Source: Dehalococcoidia bacterium (GTDB lineage Bacteria; Chloroflexota; Dehalococcoidia; Lucifugimonadales; Lucifugimonadaceae). Taken from it: 64,000 nucleotides of DNA. This document shows, in pieces, positions 1-9,005 of this stretch. Numbering within the stretch: position 1 is the first letter of the stretch; each line of letters opens with the position of its first letter. The position numbers and the translations under genes are program-made. The notes under the pieces were generated by a model that was not told where the DNA came from, searched no databases, and saw only the letters and a list, made by a program, of their open reading frames with translations. The stretch lies in NCBI GenBank assembly GCA_029940375.1, contig JAPYUX010000001.1:95641-159640 (forward strand), in the 5' to 3' direction.

Positions 1-567
1 GTTGAAAAGATTTATTGCAGAATTGTAACTTATCTTATCTATATCGATATTGAATGCTGGAGTACATATGATTTTCCAAAATTTCTCTATAATTTGATCA
101 TTTTGTTTGTTTATTTTTAGCCATTGTAAAAATGAAGAATCATTTATGGATTTTTTTGCCAGTTTTAATTTTGCTAAACCATAAATAAGTTTAAACCTGT
201 TAATTAAATTTAAATTTTTGTAATTAATAACTCCAAATAATATTGAAAAAGGATATTTAATAATATTCGATTTGATATAGTAGGTCTTTTTATCTGTAGA
301 AACTGGAATATTTAAAATTTTATTCAAGATAAATTTTTTTTCTAAATTTAATGTTTTTATTATATGTATAAAATTTTGATATGAACTCAAAAAAACATGT
401 TGTCCTATATCAATAAACGTATCTTCAACTTTAATTGATCCAGCTCTTCCTCCTATAAATTTTTTAGCTTCTATAACAGAAACTATATGTCCTTTTTCGA
501 TTAAATGTATTGCAGCAGAAATACCTGCTATCCCTCCTCCTATTATTGTTATTCTATTTTTTTTCAT
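1..567 (-). CDS. hpnE: Squalene-associated FAD-dependent desaturase HpnE (partial)
   Basis: The N-terminal 189 codons of a FAD-dependent amine-oxidase-type desaturase; the C-terminus lies beyond the window's left edge. The start ATG (567) overlaps the TAA of the upstream squalene-synthase-type gene by one base, so the two are probably translationally coupled. The protein opens with a dinucleotide-binding fold, ITIIGGGIAGISAAIHL, followed by a glutamate and GGRAGS, and then a D-x-GQHV-type stretch (FIDIGQHVFLSSYQNF) that in my recollection marks HpnE rather than carotenoid desaturases. The HpnE family converts hydroxysqualene to squalene with FAD. The neighbouring hpnC-like and prenyl-synthase genes support this. 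A phytoene desaturase is the alternative. Confidence 0.8.
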   Translation of the reverse strand, partial: MKKNRITIIGGGIAGISAAIHLIEKGHIVSVIEAKKFIGGRAGSIKVEDTFIDIGQHVFLSSYQNFIHIIKTLNLEKKFILNKILNIPVSTDKKTYYIKSNIIKYPFSILFGVINYKNLNLINRFKLIYGLAKLKLAKKSINDSSFLQWLKINKQNDQIIEKFWKIICTPAFNIDIDKISYNSAINLFN

Positions 568-1466
568 TATTTCAGAATGGAAATTTTTACAATTGCTTTT
601 GCTATTATGAAAATTTTTTCTAATTTATTTGTTTTGGGTTTATCAACCAGTATTTTGTGTTTATTTCTTTCAATTTTGTCTAAAATGTTTCTTCCTGAAT
701 CGACAAACACTTGAATTAAAATAGCTTGTCTTTTTTTCAAATTGTGTACAAGTTTTTCTCCATCGTCGTATAAAGTTCTGTTATAAAGTACCATTTCTTT
801 CAAAAAGTTGTCAAAATCGTGAAAACTTTTATTGTCAAATACATATTTTTCTTCAAAAGAATCTATTCCTATAGAATGTTTTTTCATAATATCAAGTGGT
901 AAGTACACTCTTCCTTTTTTTTTATCTATTTTGATATCTTGAAGGAAATTTGTAATTTGAAGAGCAGAACAAATTTTATTAGATAAACTTATATTTTTTT
1001 TACTTTTATAACCTAATATATTTAAAACTATTTCACCTACTGGATTTGCTGAATATCTGCAATAATCCATTACCTCTGAGATATTAGCATATAATTTTTT
1101 ACTCTGATCCAATATATTTGCCTTGATTAATTTTTTAAATGGTAAAATATCTAGGTTATGTTTTAAGATTGTTTTTTTAAGTGCTATGAAAATAGGAATC
1201 CTTGTTTTCTCTGTGAATAACATAGATAATTCTTTTTCCCATAACTTTAATTTTTCTAATCTGTTCCCTTTAGCTTCATCCCCTAAAAAGTCTACTCCTC
1301 TGCAAAATGCATAAACGGATGCGAGATCGTCCATCAATTTATCATCTATAAAAAAAAATCTTAAGGGAAAATTTTCGTAATTATTTTTTAAAATTTCATA
1401 ACAAAACTTTATTGAATCTTCATAGCTAAAACTACTTGGATTTTGTGGGACCAACAGTTTTTCCAT
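567..1466 (-). CDS. hpnC: Squalene/phytoene synthase family protein, HpnC type (hydroxysqualene synthase)
   Basis: A 299-residue all-helical prenyl-condensing enzyme. The segment YENFPL early in the protein followed by YAFCRGVDFLGDEA is the HpnC pattern (HYENFPV ... YAFaR.aDDlaDE); the first acidic motif is D-FLG-D. The second motif, FLQDIKIDKKKGRVYLP, binds Mg-diphosphate and has the KGRVY ending usual for HpnC. HpnC converts presqualene diphosphate to hydroxysqualene, which HpnE then reduces. The partner HpnD, which makes presqualene diphosphate, is not in this window. Position between an HpnG-like gene and hpnE fits a hopanoid/squalene operon. If it is not HpnC, it is another squalene/phytoene synthase paralogue. 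Confidence 0.8.
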   Translation of the reverse strand: MEKLLVPQNPSSFSYEDSIKFCYEILKNNYENFPLRFFFIDDKLMDDLASVYAFCRGVDFLGDEAKGNRLEKLKLWEKELSMLFTEKTRIPIFIALKKTILKHNLDILPFKKLIKANILDQSKKLYANISEVMDYCRYSANPVGEIVLNILGYKSKKNISLSNKICSALQITNFLQDIKIDKKKGRVYLPLDIMKKHSIGIDSFEEKYVFDNKSFHDFDNFLKEMVLYNRTLYDDGEKLVHNLKKRQAILIQVFVDSGRNILDKIERNKHKILVDKPKTNKLEKIFIIAKAIVKISILK

Positions 1467-1471
1467 TTTAT

Positions 1472-2137
1472 TTAAATTTCTAAAATTGTTTTGATCAATT
1501 CATCATTATGAGATTTTAATATATTTTTATCTACAAAATTATAAAACAAACTATTTGTAATATAATTTTTCACTTTTTTTATCATTTTTTTTGGTTTGTT
1601 TTGTTCAAATAATGGGGTTTTATTATTGATAATTCTTATAATGGAAAATTCTTTCGATAGTTCTTTACATAATTTAGATATTTCCCATGCAGAATTATCA
1701 ACGAAACTACTTTGAACATTTTTGAACAGCCATTCTTTAGCGTAATCTTTATTCTTTATACTGTGAATGTGTTCTAGAATCATTCCAGAAACTACACTAT
1801 GTTCTACTAGATTTTTTTCTAATACATTAGATATGGACTTATTAAGGTATTTTGAAGTTTCAATCCATCTATCAGATCTTGGAACAGCCCAGCTTATAGG
1901 CGGAGAATTCAATAGGATAATTTCTTTGGCAATTACTATGGTATTATTTTTTATAGAATCAGATAATGGTACTGCAAAATCTAAAGAGATAATTTTTTCT
2001 GGATCATTTTCTAAAATATGTGATTTCAAACTATCTAAGGGTATTTTTGTAGAATCATATATGAAATAAAATCCATCTCCATCAATCTTATTAAACAAAT
2101 ATGACATTTTTTTGTGGTTAATAATTATTAAATTCAT
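1472..2137 (-). CDS. Divergent HpnG-like (nucleoside phosphorylase fold) protein, tentative
   Basis: A 221-residue protein with no clear family signature at first sight. Two stretches line up in order with hopanoid-associated nucleoside phosphorylases (HpnG): IISLDFAVPLSDSIKNNTIV resembles the SfGiAGgL...GD segment, and FVDNSAWEISKLCKELSKEF, followed by SIIRIINN, resembles the VDMES...lpf..lRvvsD segment. The residues that are catalytic in active members look replaced: the glycines of the first loop, the Met-Glu-Ser of the second, and the final aspartate (here Asn). It starts directly at the stop of the prenyl synthase gene and lies 5 bases before hpnC, exactly the neighbourhood of hpnG. The assignment is inference from position and weak similarity; the protein may be catalytically inactive. 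Confidence 0.45.
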   Translation of the reverse strand: MNLIIINHKKMSYLFNKIDGDGFYFIYDSTKIPLDSLKSHILENDPEKIISLDFAVPLSDSIKNNTIVIAKEIILLNSPPISWAVPRSDRWIETSKYLNKSISNVLEKNLVEHSVVSGMILEHIHSIKNKDYAKEWLFKNVQSSFVDNSAWEISKLCKELSKEFSIIRIINNKTPLFEQNKPKKMIKKVKNYITNSLFYNFVDKNILKSHNDELIKTILEI

Positions 2138-3160
2138 TCATTTCTTTCTATAGACCAAGAATTTATTTATTTCTTTTAAGTTTTCTTTGTTTAAGTTTTT
2201 TATTTTTAAATCACTAATTATTTTTTCAGAATTTTCAAAATTTTCATTCAAAATTTTATTACAATATTTTTCAGTTTTATACTTACTCATCATATCTATT
2301 ATGTCTTTCAGAAATCCTTCTAAGTTTTGTTCATTTGCAAAAATATCATTGATCATTCTATTATCATTTCCTTTGGATTCATTAAGTAGATGTAAAATTG
2401 GCAAAGATTTCTTCTTCTTCAGAATATCACTTCCAATAGGCTTTCCAAATTCATCATTACCCCATATCCCTAATATATCGTCTTTTATTTGGAACATATT
2501 CCCAAATTGTTTACCTAGTTTTGAAAAATGTTCAGATTTTTCATGTGAAAAATAATTAAAGAAAGCTCCTAATTTTGCTGATGTTTCAATTAGTGCTCCA
2601 GTTTTTTTGTTAATCATTTCAAGGTAATTTTCAATATTTATATTTAATGTATTTTCAAAAGATAAATCCAAAAATTGTCCTTCTATCACTTGCATGCAAG
2701 TCTCACTCACAATTGCTCTTATTAATGCAATTTTTTTTTCATTTAATGGTTTTAATAGATCTATTGATTTACTAGCTAATGCATGCATTGATGATCCAGA
2801 AATTATTCCTCTTGGTTCTCCCCAAATTTTCCAGACAGTTTTTCTATTTCTTCTATATTCATCCTTATCTTCAATATCATCGTGTATTAAAGAAAAATTA
2901 TGAAAAAGTTCTATAGCCATAGCTACAGGAAGAATATCTTCGTTTTTACCACCTAAAGATTCATTTATCAACATCATTAAAGAAGGCCTAAATGACTTGC
3001 CAGAAACTTCTGTTAAGTCACCATGTTCATTGATCCAGCCTAAAAAATACCGATGAGTAAAATATAAGTCATCATTAAGATGTTTATAAAACTTTTTTGT
3101 ATACCTGGTTAAATCTTTTTGATAATCGTTGAAAACCTCTGGTAATTGATTTTGTTCCAT
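2138..3160 (-). CDS. Polyprenyl (geranylgeranyl/farnesyl) diphosphate synthase
   Basis: Trans-prenyltransferase that adds isopentenyl diphosphate units to an allylic diphosphate to give C15-C20 precursors for the squalene enzymes downstream. The first aspartate-rich motif is in LIHDDIEDKDEYRR and the second in MFQIKDDILGIWG; GKSFRP near the N-terminus is the usual diphosphate-binding segment. I chose ATG 3160 (340 residues, normal for the family). The frame runs on to a TTG at 3217, adding 19 residues unlike the family, and neither start has a convincing Shine-Dalgarno sequence. First gene of a minus-strand operon, divergent from the MerR-clpC operon. Chain length of the product cannot be read from the sequence. 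Confidence 0.88.
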   Translation of the reverse strand: MEQNQLPEVFNDYQKDLTRYTKKFYKHLNDDLYFTHRYFLGWINEHGDLTEVSGKSFRPSLMMLINESLGGKNEDILPVAMAIELFHNFSLIHDDIEDKDEYRRNRKTVWKIWGEPRGIISGSSMHALASKSIDLLKPLNEKKIALIRAIVSETCMQVIEGQFLDLSFENTLNINIENYLEMINKKTGALIETSAKLGAFFNYFSHEKSEHFSKLGKQFGNMFQIKDDILGIWGNDEFGKPIGSDILKKKKSLPILHLLNESKGNDNRMINDIFANEQNLEGFLKDIIDMMSKYKTEKYCNKILNENFENSEKIISDLKIKNLNKENLKEINKFLVYRKK

Positions 3161-3239
3161 TTCGTTTAATGATTTTTTTATAATTATAACTTTTTGTAAA
3201 TCGGAATAATAGAGCAATAAACTATATAAATATTTGTAT

Positions 3240-3262
3240 ATCTTATAATTATGTTATAAGAT
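3240..3262. promoter_or_regulatory. 9-bp inverted repeat between divergent operons (candidate operator)
   Basis: ATCTTATAA, 5-base spacer, TTATAAGAT: a perfect dyad inside the 217-base gap between the prenyl synthase and the MerR-type regulator. Dyads of this size are typical protein-binding sites. The adjacent MerR-like protein is the obvious candidate binder, but the sequence does not match the HspR-associated HAIR element, and in DNA this AT-rich chance dyads are more likely. Confidence 0.35.
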
Positions 3263-3377
3263 TATATTAAGTAGTATTATTATATTATATATCTATTTTA
3301 ATTAGATTAATTGTTATATATAAAGGTAGGTTATCATAGTTTTTTCACGAGAAGAACCCGTATATGCTATAGGAATT

Positions 3378-3686
3378 GTGGCTCGTATAGTGGGATTGCA
3401 TCAACAAACACTAAGAAATTATGAAAGATGGGGTCTTGTTGTTCCACAAAGATCACCTGGAGGAACAAGGTATTATTCTGTTGTTGATATAGAACGAATA
3501 GAAAAGATAAAAGATTGGATAGATAAATTTGGAATAAATAGAGCTGGTATAGAAATAATCACTGAACTTATAAAAGAAATATCTTCTCTAGAAAATAAAA
3601 TTAAATATTTAGAAACAGAGTTGTCAAGATTTAAAACAAGGGGGATTAATAGAGAATTACTTGAAAGAAACAGGAGAAATACATGA
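3378..3686 (+). CDS. MerR-family (HspR-like) transcriptional regulator
   Basis: A winged-helix DNA-binding domain (GLHQQTLRNYERWGLVVP, then GGTRYYSVVDIERI) followed by a coiled-coil tail. Sequence and context, directly before a Clp ATPase gene with an ATGA overlap, match HspR-type repressors of chaperone genes. The start is uncertain. GTG 3378 clips the first helix of the fold. The same frame continues upstream as ...EEPVYAIGIVAR, which fits HspR, back to a TAG at 3327, with no ATG, GTG or TTG in it. A ribosome-binding-like AAAGGTAGG (3322-3330) precedes an ATA at 3336. The real start may therefore be non-canonical. Confidence 0.8.
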   Translation: MARIVGLHQQTLRNYERWGLVVPQRSPGGTRYYSVVDIERIEKIKDWIDKFGINRAGIEIITELIKEISSLENKIKYLETELSRFKTRGINRELLERNRRNT

Positions 3687-6298
3687 TAGATGAAAAACAA
3701 AAAGGGGGCTGGGTAGGAGGCTATTGGGTTCCATCAACTCTCTCAGAGGAGTTGAATCAAATTATAATTGACGCACAAAATATTTGTATAAAATTTTCTA
3801 ATCCAAGTTTTGATATAGATCACATTGCCTATAGTATAATTTCAAGTGAAACTGGGAAGAAGATATATGCAGAAATATTTGATGATCCTGCTAAAGATCA
3901 TTTAATAAATGAAGCTATATACAATATTGGTTCAGCGATCAATAGTAAACCAAAAGTTGCACAAATTTCTAGAGATGGTAGTCTATCTAAAATCGATAGC
4001 ACTAATATTACTTTGGATGATACTGCTATTTCACTTTATAATTATTCTAAAAAAATAGCAGAGATATACAAGAACAGTTCCATATCTATAGAAAATGTAA
4101 TGTTAGCTTTAGCTTACGTTAGTCATGACGTTATTAACTTAGATTACCCTACTTATAGAAGATATACTCAGTATGGAATCATCACTCTTTTTAAAAAATA
4201 TGAAATTATTAAAGAACACGTTGAGAATGCAATCAAAAGAATTAAATCATATGACTACAAAGCAAAAGATTTAAGAATTGACGATAAAGATGAAAAAGTT
4301 AATCAACATAAAAACAAATATGAAACATTAGAAAAATATACAGTCGATCTGACTGCATTAGCCATGGATAATCTTATAGATCCCGTAATAGGTAGAGATG
4401 AAGAAATCAAACGAGTTCAGCAAATTTTATCACGCAGAACAAAAAACAATCCTGTTCTTATTGGAGATGCAGGTGTGGGTAAAACAGCAATAGCTGAAGG
4501 TTTAGCATTAAATATTGCTAGTGGAAACACTCCAGAATCATTAAAAGGCAGAAGAGTTTTGTCCCTAGAATTAGGTCAATTGATTGCTGGTAGTGGAGTA
4601 AGAGGAGAATTTGAAGAAAGATTGCAATCCATTATGGATGATGTAAAAAATGCACAGGGAGAAATAATACTCTTTCTTGATGAGATTCATACTGTTGTTG
4701 GAGCAGGAAGTGCTCAAGGTGCGCTAGATGCGTCCAACATGATGAAACCAGCTTTGTCTCGAGGAGAATTACAAACAATAGGTGCTACTACACCAGATGA
4801 ATATAGAAAGCACATTGAATCTGATTCTGCTTTGGAAAGAAGATTTTCACCTGTTTGGATCAAAGAACCCAATATTGAAAATTCAATTAACATGCTAAAA
4901 GGGCTAAGATCAAAGTATCAAAATCACCATAATTTGAAAATTTCTGATGATGCATTAGAATCAGCTGTGATTTTATCTGATAGATATCTTACTAATAGAC
5001 ATTTACCTGATAAAGCGATTGATTTAATGGATGAAGCATTAGCAAAAGTAAATATAGATAACCCCAAATTGCCGGATCATGTTATAGAACTTGATGAAAA
5101 AATCCATGATTTGCAAACAAAAGAATCACACGAATATGCAATATCTGGTGAGGAAGGTATAAATCAGACTGATGAAATTAAAAACCAACGTGTAAAAGCT
5201 CAAGAAGATAGATCTAAAAAATTTAAGGAATGGAAATTTAATAATCAATTGGTTGAAATAGTGGAAGCAGAACACATAGCAAAAATAGTTTCTGAAAAAA
5301 CGGGTGTACCATTGATTAATTTGGTAGAAACTGAATCAAAAAAACTGTTGGATTTAGAAGAGCGTTTACATAAGAGAGTAATTGGTCAAGATGAAGCAGT
5401 TAAGAGTATTTCTAATGCTGTTCGAAGAAGTAGAGCAGGTTTACAAGAACCCAATCGACCTTTAGGTTCATTTATTTTTTTAGGTCCCACAGGTGTGGGT
5501 AAAACTGAATTGGCTAAATCACTAGCAGAATTTTTGTTTGACGATGAAAATAAAATGATTAGAATAGACATGTCTGAATATCAAACGTCTCATGCAACGG
5601 CTAGATTGATTGGAGCTCCTCCAGGTTATGTAGGATATGATGATGCAGGTCAGTTGAGTGAACAAGTTCGAAGGAATCCATATTCCGTACTATTATTTGA
5701 TGAAATAGAAAAAGCTCATTCTGATATTTTCAATATACTTTTGCAAATATTAGATGATGGAAGGCTTACTGATGGACAAGGTAGAACAATTGATTTTACA
5801 AATACTTTGATTATCATGACTTCAAATTTAGGAAGTAATATTTTTGGCTCTGAGTCTTTAGGATTTAATAGCAAAAGAGAAAATGATAATTTAGATTTGA
5901 AAAACGATGTGAATGAAGCTTTAAAAAAGCATTTTAGACCTGAATTTTTAAATAGAATTGATGAGATAATAATTTTTGATACATTAACCAAAGAAAATTT
6001 ATTAGAAATAGTTGAAAAAGTTATCAAAAAATTAACATTTAAATTAGAAAATCTAAATATTAAAATTGATGTCCCAAAGAATGTAAAAAATTGGATAGCT
6101 GAAAATGGATTTGATAAATTTTATGGCGCTCGCCCTCTTAATAGGTTAATTCAAAAAGAAATTGAGGATAAGATATCTAAAATGATAATTTCTAAAGAGG
6201 TATCTGATCAGGATCATTTATACTTAAGATTAAAAAATAATGAATTGATTATATCTAAGAAAAAATTATCAAAATCTTTACTCAATGGGAAAAAATAA
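3683..6298 (+). CDS. clpC: ClpC-type AAA+ unfoldase
   Basis: An 871-residue Hsp100 protein with two ATPase modules: Walker A GDAGVGKT near residue 261 with Walker [10 protein letters not shown], and Walker A GPTGVGKT near residue 601 with Walker [11 protein letters not shown] and the pore loop GYVGY. The middle region between the modules is short, as in ClpC, not the long coiled coil of ClpB. SLGF near residue 725 sits where ClpP-docking IGF/LGF loops occur, so partnership with ClpP is plausible. The N-terminal domain is divergent and preceded by a Gly/Trp-rich segment ([10 protein letters not shown]). Co-transcribed with the MerR regulator (4-base overlap) and overlapping ispDF by 14 bases. 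Confidence 0.88.
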   Translation: MIDEKQKGGWVGGYWVPSTLSEELNQIIIDAQNICIKFSNPSFDIDHIAYSIISSETGKKIYAEIFDDPAKDHLINEAIYNIGSAINSKPKVAQISRDGSLSKIDSTNITLDDTAISLYNYSKKIAEIYKNSSISIENVMLALAYVSHDVINLDYPTYRRYTQYGIITLFKKYEIIKEHVENAIKRIKSYDYKAKDLRIDDKDEKVNQHKNKYETLEKYTVDLTALAMDNLIDPVIGRDEEIKRVQQILSRRTKNNPVLIGDAGVGKTAIAEGLALNIASGNTPESLKGRRVLSLELGQLIAGSGVRGEFEERLQSIMDDVKNAQGEIILFLDEIHTVVGAGSAQGALDASNMMKPALSRGELQTIGATTPDEYRKHIESDSALERRFSPVWIKEPNIENSINMLKGLRSKYQNHHNLKISDDALESAVILSDRYLTNRHLPDKAIDLMDEALAKVNIDNPKLPDHVIELDEKIHDLQTKESHEYAISGEEGINQTDEIKNQRVKAQEDRSKKFKEWKFNNQLVEIVEAEHIAKIVSEKTGVPLINLVETESKKLLDLEERLHKRVIGQDEAVKSISNAVRRSRAGLQEPNRPLGSFIFLGPTGVGKTELAKSLAEFLFDDENKMIRIDMSEYQTSHATARLIGAPPGYVGYDDAGQLSEQVRRNPYSVLLFDEIEKAHSDIFNILLQILDDGRLTDGQGRTIDFTNTLIIMTSNLGSNIFGSESLGFNSKRENDNLDLKNDVNEALKKHFRPEFLNRIDEIIIFDTLTKENLLEIVEKVIKKLTFKLENLNIKIDVPKNVKNWIAENGFDKFYGARPLNRLIQKEIEDKISKMIISKEVSDQDHLYLRLKNNELIISKKKLSKSLLNGKK

Positions 6299-7436
6299 AA
6301 AAATTACTGTAATTGTTTTAGCAGCAGGAAAATCAGAAAGATTTGGACAAAATAAAATATTATATGAACTAGATGGTGTTCCTATAATTATAAAAACTTT
6401 AAAAACAATTTATAAACTTTCTAATGTTAAAAACGTAATAGTCGTTTGTTCTAAGGAAAATATAGGAAAAATAAATGTTATTTTGAAGAATGAGAAGATT
6501 CAAACAAATACCATTACCATTCTAGGTGGAATTACAAGAATGGAATCATTCTTAAATGCTATAAATTATTGCGATATAAACAATTTTTCAGATGAAATAA
6601 TTATAGTACAAGATGCGGCTAGGCCTAATACAACATTAGAACTATATCAAAAAGGTATTAAATCATTGGATATTTATGATGCTGTGGTACCAGGTATAAA
6701 ACCGAATGATACAGTGAAAATTATTGATAATAATAATATTGTAATAAAAACAATAAATAGAGAATCAATCATGAATATTCAAACTCCACAATTTTTCGAT
6801 CGTAAAGTCTTAATTAACAATATAAATTTGCATAAAAATTTAGTAAATCTAACTGATGATTCTTCAATATTTGACGATTCCTCTACGCAAGTAAAAATTA
6901 TAAAAGGAACTCACAATAACTTGAAAATTACAAATAAATCTGACATTAAATTTTTTCAACAAAATATAAAGTATGGTATAGGTTATGATGTACATAAATT
7001 AATTCCCCATAAATTTTTAACTTTGGGGGGTATTAAAATAGATTATCCATTTAAACTGGATGGTCATTCCGATGGTGATGTTCTGATTCATTCAATTATA
7101 GATTCTATTTTAGGAGCATGTGGACTAGGAGATATTGGTAGTTATTTCTCATCTGAAGATTCCTCTTTGAAGGACATAGATTCTCAGATAATGTTATCGA
7201 AAATAAAAGAAATGGTATATAAAAAAGGTTTTGAGATTTTACATATTGACAATACAATAATTGCGCAACAACCACGTATGAATAATCATTTGAATAAGAT
7301 GGAGATCAATTTATCTAAAACATTAGATTTAAATGTTAATAATATCAATATCAAAAGTACTACTACCGATCACCTGGGAATTATAGGATCAGAACAAGCA
7401 ATAGCTTCTCAGTCAATAACAACTATAAAAAATTAA
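6285..7436 (+). CDS. ispDF: Bifunctional IspD/IspF (MEP pathway)
   Basis: A fusion of 2-C-methyl-D-erythritol 4-phosphate cytidylyltransferase and 2-C-methyl-D-erythritol 2,4-cyclodiphosphate synthase. The IspD part (about residues 1-228) starts with VIVLAAGKSERFGQNK and carries VQDAARP. The IspF part begins near residue 229 with GIGYDVHKL, then HSDGDVLIHSIIDSILGA (metal-binding Asp and His), and ends with the family's TTTDHLGIIGSEQAIA. Both halves are full length. The enzyme supplies isopentenyl diphosphate for the prenyl synthase divergently encoded upstream. The start overlaps the end of the clpC-like gene by 14 bases, and cysS follows after 5 bases. Confidence 0.95.
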   Translation: MGKNKKITVIVLAAGKSERFGQNKILYELDGVPIIIKTLKTIYKLSNVKNVIVVCSKENIGKINVILKNEKIQTNTITILGGITRMESFLNAINYCDINNFSDEIIIVQDAARPNTTLELYQKGIKSLDIYDAVVPGIKPNDTVKIIDNNNIVIKTINRESIMNIQTPQFFDRKVLINNINLHKNLVNLTDDSSIFDDSSTQVKIIKGTHNNLKITNKSDIKFFQQNIKYGIGYDVHKLIPHKFLTLGGIKIDYPFKLDGHSDGDVLIHSIIDSILGACGLGDIGSYFSSEDSSLKDIDSQIMLSKIKEMVYKKGFEILHIDNTIIAQQPRMNNHLNKMEINLSKTLDLNVNNINIKSTTTDHLGIIGSEQAIASQSITTIKN

Positions 7437-7441
7437 TAATC

Positions 7442-8779
7442 ATGTTTTTATATAACTCTCTAACAAGAACAAAACAAGAACTAATAGAAAAAAAAATCAG
7501 AATGTATGTCTGTGGAGTGACTGTATATGATCGTCCGCATCTGGGGCATGCTTTATCTACAGTTACTTTTGATGTATTACATAGATATCTTGAATTTATA
7601 GGCCATGAAGTAATACGAGTACAAAATTTTACAGATGTTGATGATAAAATTATTGCCAAAGCTAAGGAACTAAAAATTTCTCCCATTGAAGTTGCCGAAA
7701 AATATATTCATGCTTTTTTTCAAGATATGGATGAATTGGGAGTTAGAAGAGCCGATGTACACCCCAGAGCAACTGAAGATATGAGCGAGATTATTAATTT
7801 AATAGAAACCCTGGTTCATAAAAACGCAGCATATGAAACACATGGAAGTGTATATTTTGATATTAACTATGATAAAGGTTATGGTAGATTATCTAGAAGA
7901 AAATTAAATGAAATGCTCGAAAATACTCGAACTCAATCCGAGCCGGGTAAAAGAAACCCTGCAGATTTTGCTTTGTGGAAAGCAACTAAACCAGAAGAAA
8001 TACACTGGCAAAGCCCATGGGGACTGGGGAGACCTGGTTGGCACATTGAATGTTCAGCTATGGTAAAAAAACATTTAGGAAATGAAATAGAAATTCATGG
8101 AGGAGGACTAGACTTAATTTTCCCTCATCATGAAAATGAGATTACTCAAAGCCAATCAGCTAATGATAGCAATTTATTTTCTAAATTCTGGGTTCATAAT
8201 GGATTATTAAAAAGATCTGGAGATGAAAAAATGAGTAAATCTCTTGGAAATTCTTATGATGTAAGAGACGCTTTAGATAAATATTCAGGCAATTGTATCC
8301 GATTGTGGATTTTACAGAGTCATTATCGTCAACCAAGTAATCTTGATGAAGATTCTTTAGAAAATGCAGAATCTTCGTTGAAGAGAATTGAAAGAATTCT
8401 AACTTTGAAAGGTGTCGATGGATTCGATACAAAGGATTACGAAGAGAGATTTATCACAGCAATGAACGATGATCTAGGAACCCCTTCTGCAATAGCTGTA
8501 ATATTTGAATTAACTCATGATATAAATAAACATTTTTCTCAAACCAAAAAAGTAAATGAAGGAATAAATTTATTATACAAACTTGGATCTGTCTTAGGCT
8601 TCGATTTTGACAAATCAAATAATTTTGATGATAAAGAGATAAATAGAATGATAGAATCTAGAAACAGATTTAGAGAAGAAAAAAATTATCAAAAAGCGGA
8701 TCTAATAAGAGATCAACTACTAGAAAAAGGAATTGAAATATTAGATTCTAAAGAAGGTACTCATTATAGAAAAATTTAG
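7442..8779 (+). CDS. cysS: Cysteinyl-tRNA synthetase
   Basis: A 445-residue class I aminoacyl-tRNA synthetase. The zinc-binding cysteine is in YVCGVTVYD (about residues 21-29), followed immediately by the HIGH-type motif PHLGHAL. The other zinc ligands sit in GWHIECSAM and the FPHHENE segment, and the KMSKS motif EKMSKSLGN is near residue 262. Charges tRNA-Cys in the cytoplasm. Overlaps the convergent secG gene by 4 bases. Confidence 0.97.
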   Translation: MFLYNSLTRTKQELIEKKIRMYVCGVTVYDRPHLGHALSTVTFDVLHRYLEFIGHEVIRVQNFTDVDDKIIAKAKELKISPIEVAEKYIHAFFQDMDELGVRRADVHPRATEDMSEIINLIETLVHKNAAYETHGSVYFDINYDKGYGRLSRRKLNEMLENTRTQSEPGKRNPADFALWKATKPEEIHWQSPWGLGRPGWHIECSAMVKKHLGNEIEIHGGGLDLIFPHHENEITQSQSANDSNLFSKFWVHNGLLKRSGDEKMSKSLGNSYDVRDALDKYSGNCIRLWILQSHYRQPSNLDEDSLENAESSLKRIERILTLKGVDGFDTKDYEERFITAMNDDLGTPSAIAVIFELTHDINKHFSQTKKVNEGINLLYKLGSVLGFDFDKSNNFDDKEINRMIESRNRFREEKNYQKADLIRDQLLEKGIEILDSKEGTHYRKI

Positions 8780-8988
8780 AAACGTACGTTTAAAACTGCG
8801 ATAAATACAAAAATTATAATTAGAACAATAGTGAGCCTAAAGAGTATTTTTTCAAAACCTCTTCGAGACCTATATGAACCATCTGATTGACCAAAAAGTC
8901 CGGCATTACTTCCACGAGTTTGTAAAAGTATTGCTAGTATTATTATTATTGCTAAAATTAGCATTAAAATAGTAAACAAACTATCCAA
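8776..8988 (-). CDS. secG: Preprotein translocase subunit SecG
   Basis: A 70-residue membrane protein with two hydrophobic helices separated by a polar loop containing LLQTRGSNAGLFGQSDG, a typical SecG linker (LLQ...G...FGG). SecG assists SecYE during protein export. It lies 17 bases downstream of gatB in the same orientation and may be read through from it. Confidence 0.9.
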   Translation of the reverse strand: MDSLFTILMLILAIIIILAILLQTRGSNAGLFGQSDGSYRSRRGFEKILFRLTIVLIIIFVFIAVLNVRF

Positions 8989-9005
8989 AATTCATATCCT
9001 TCTTT

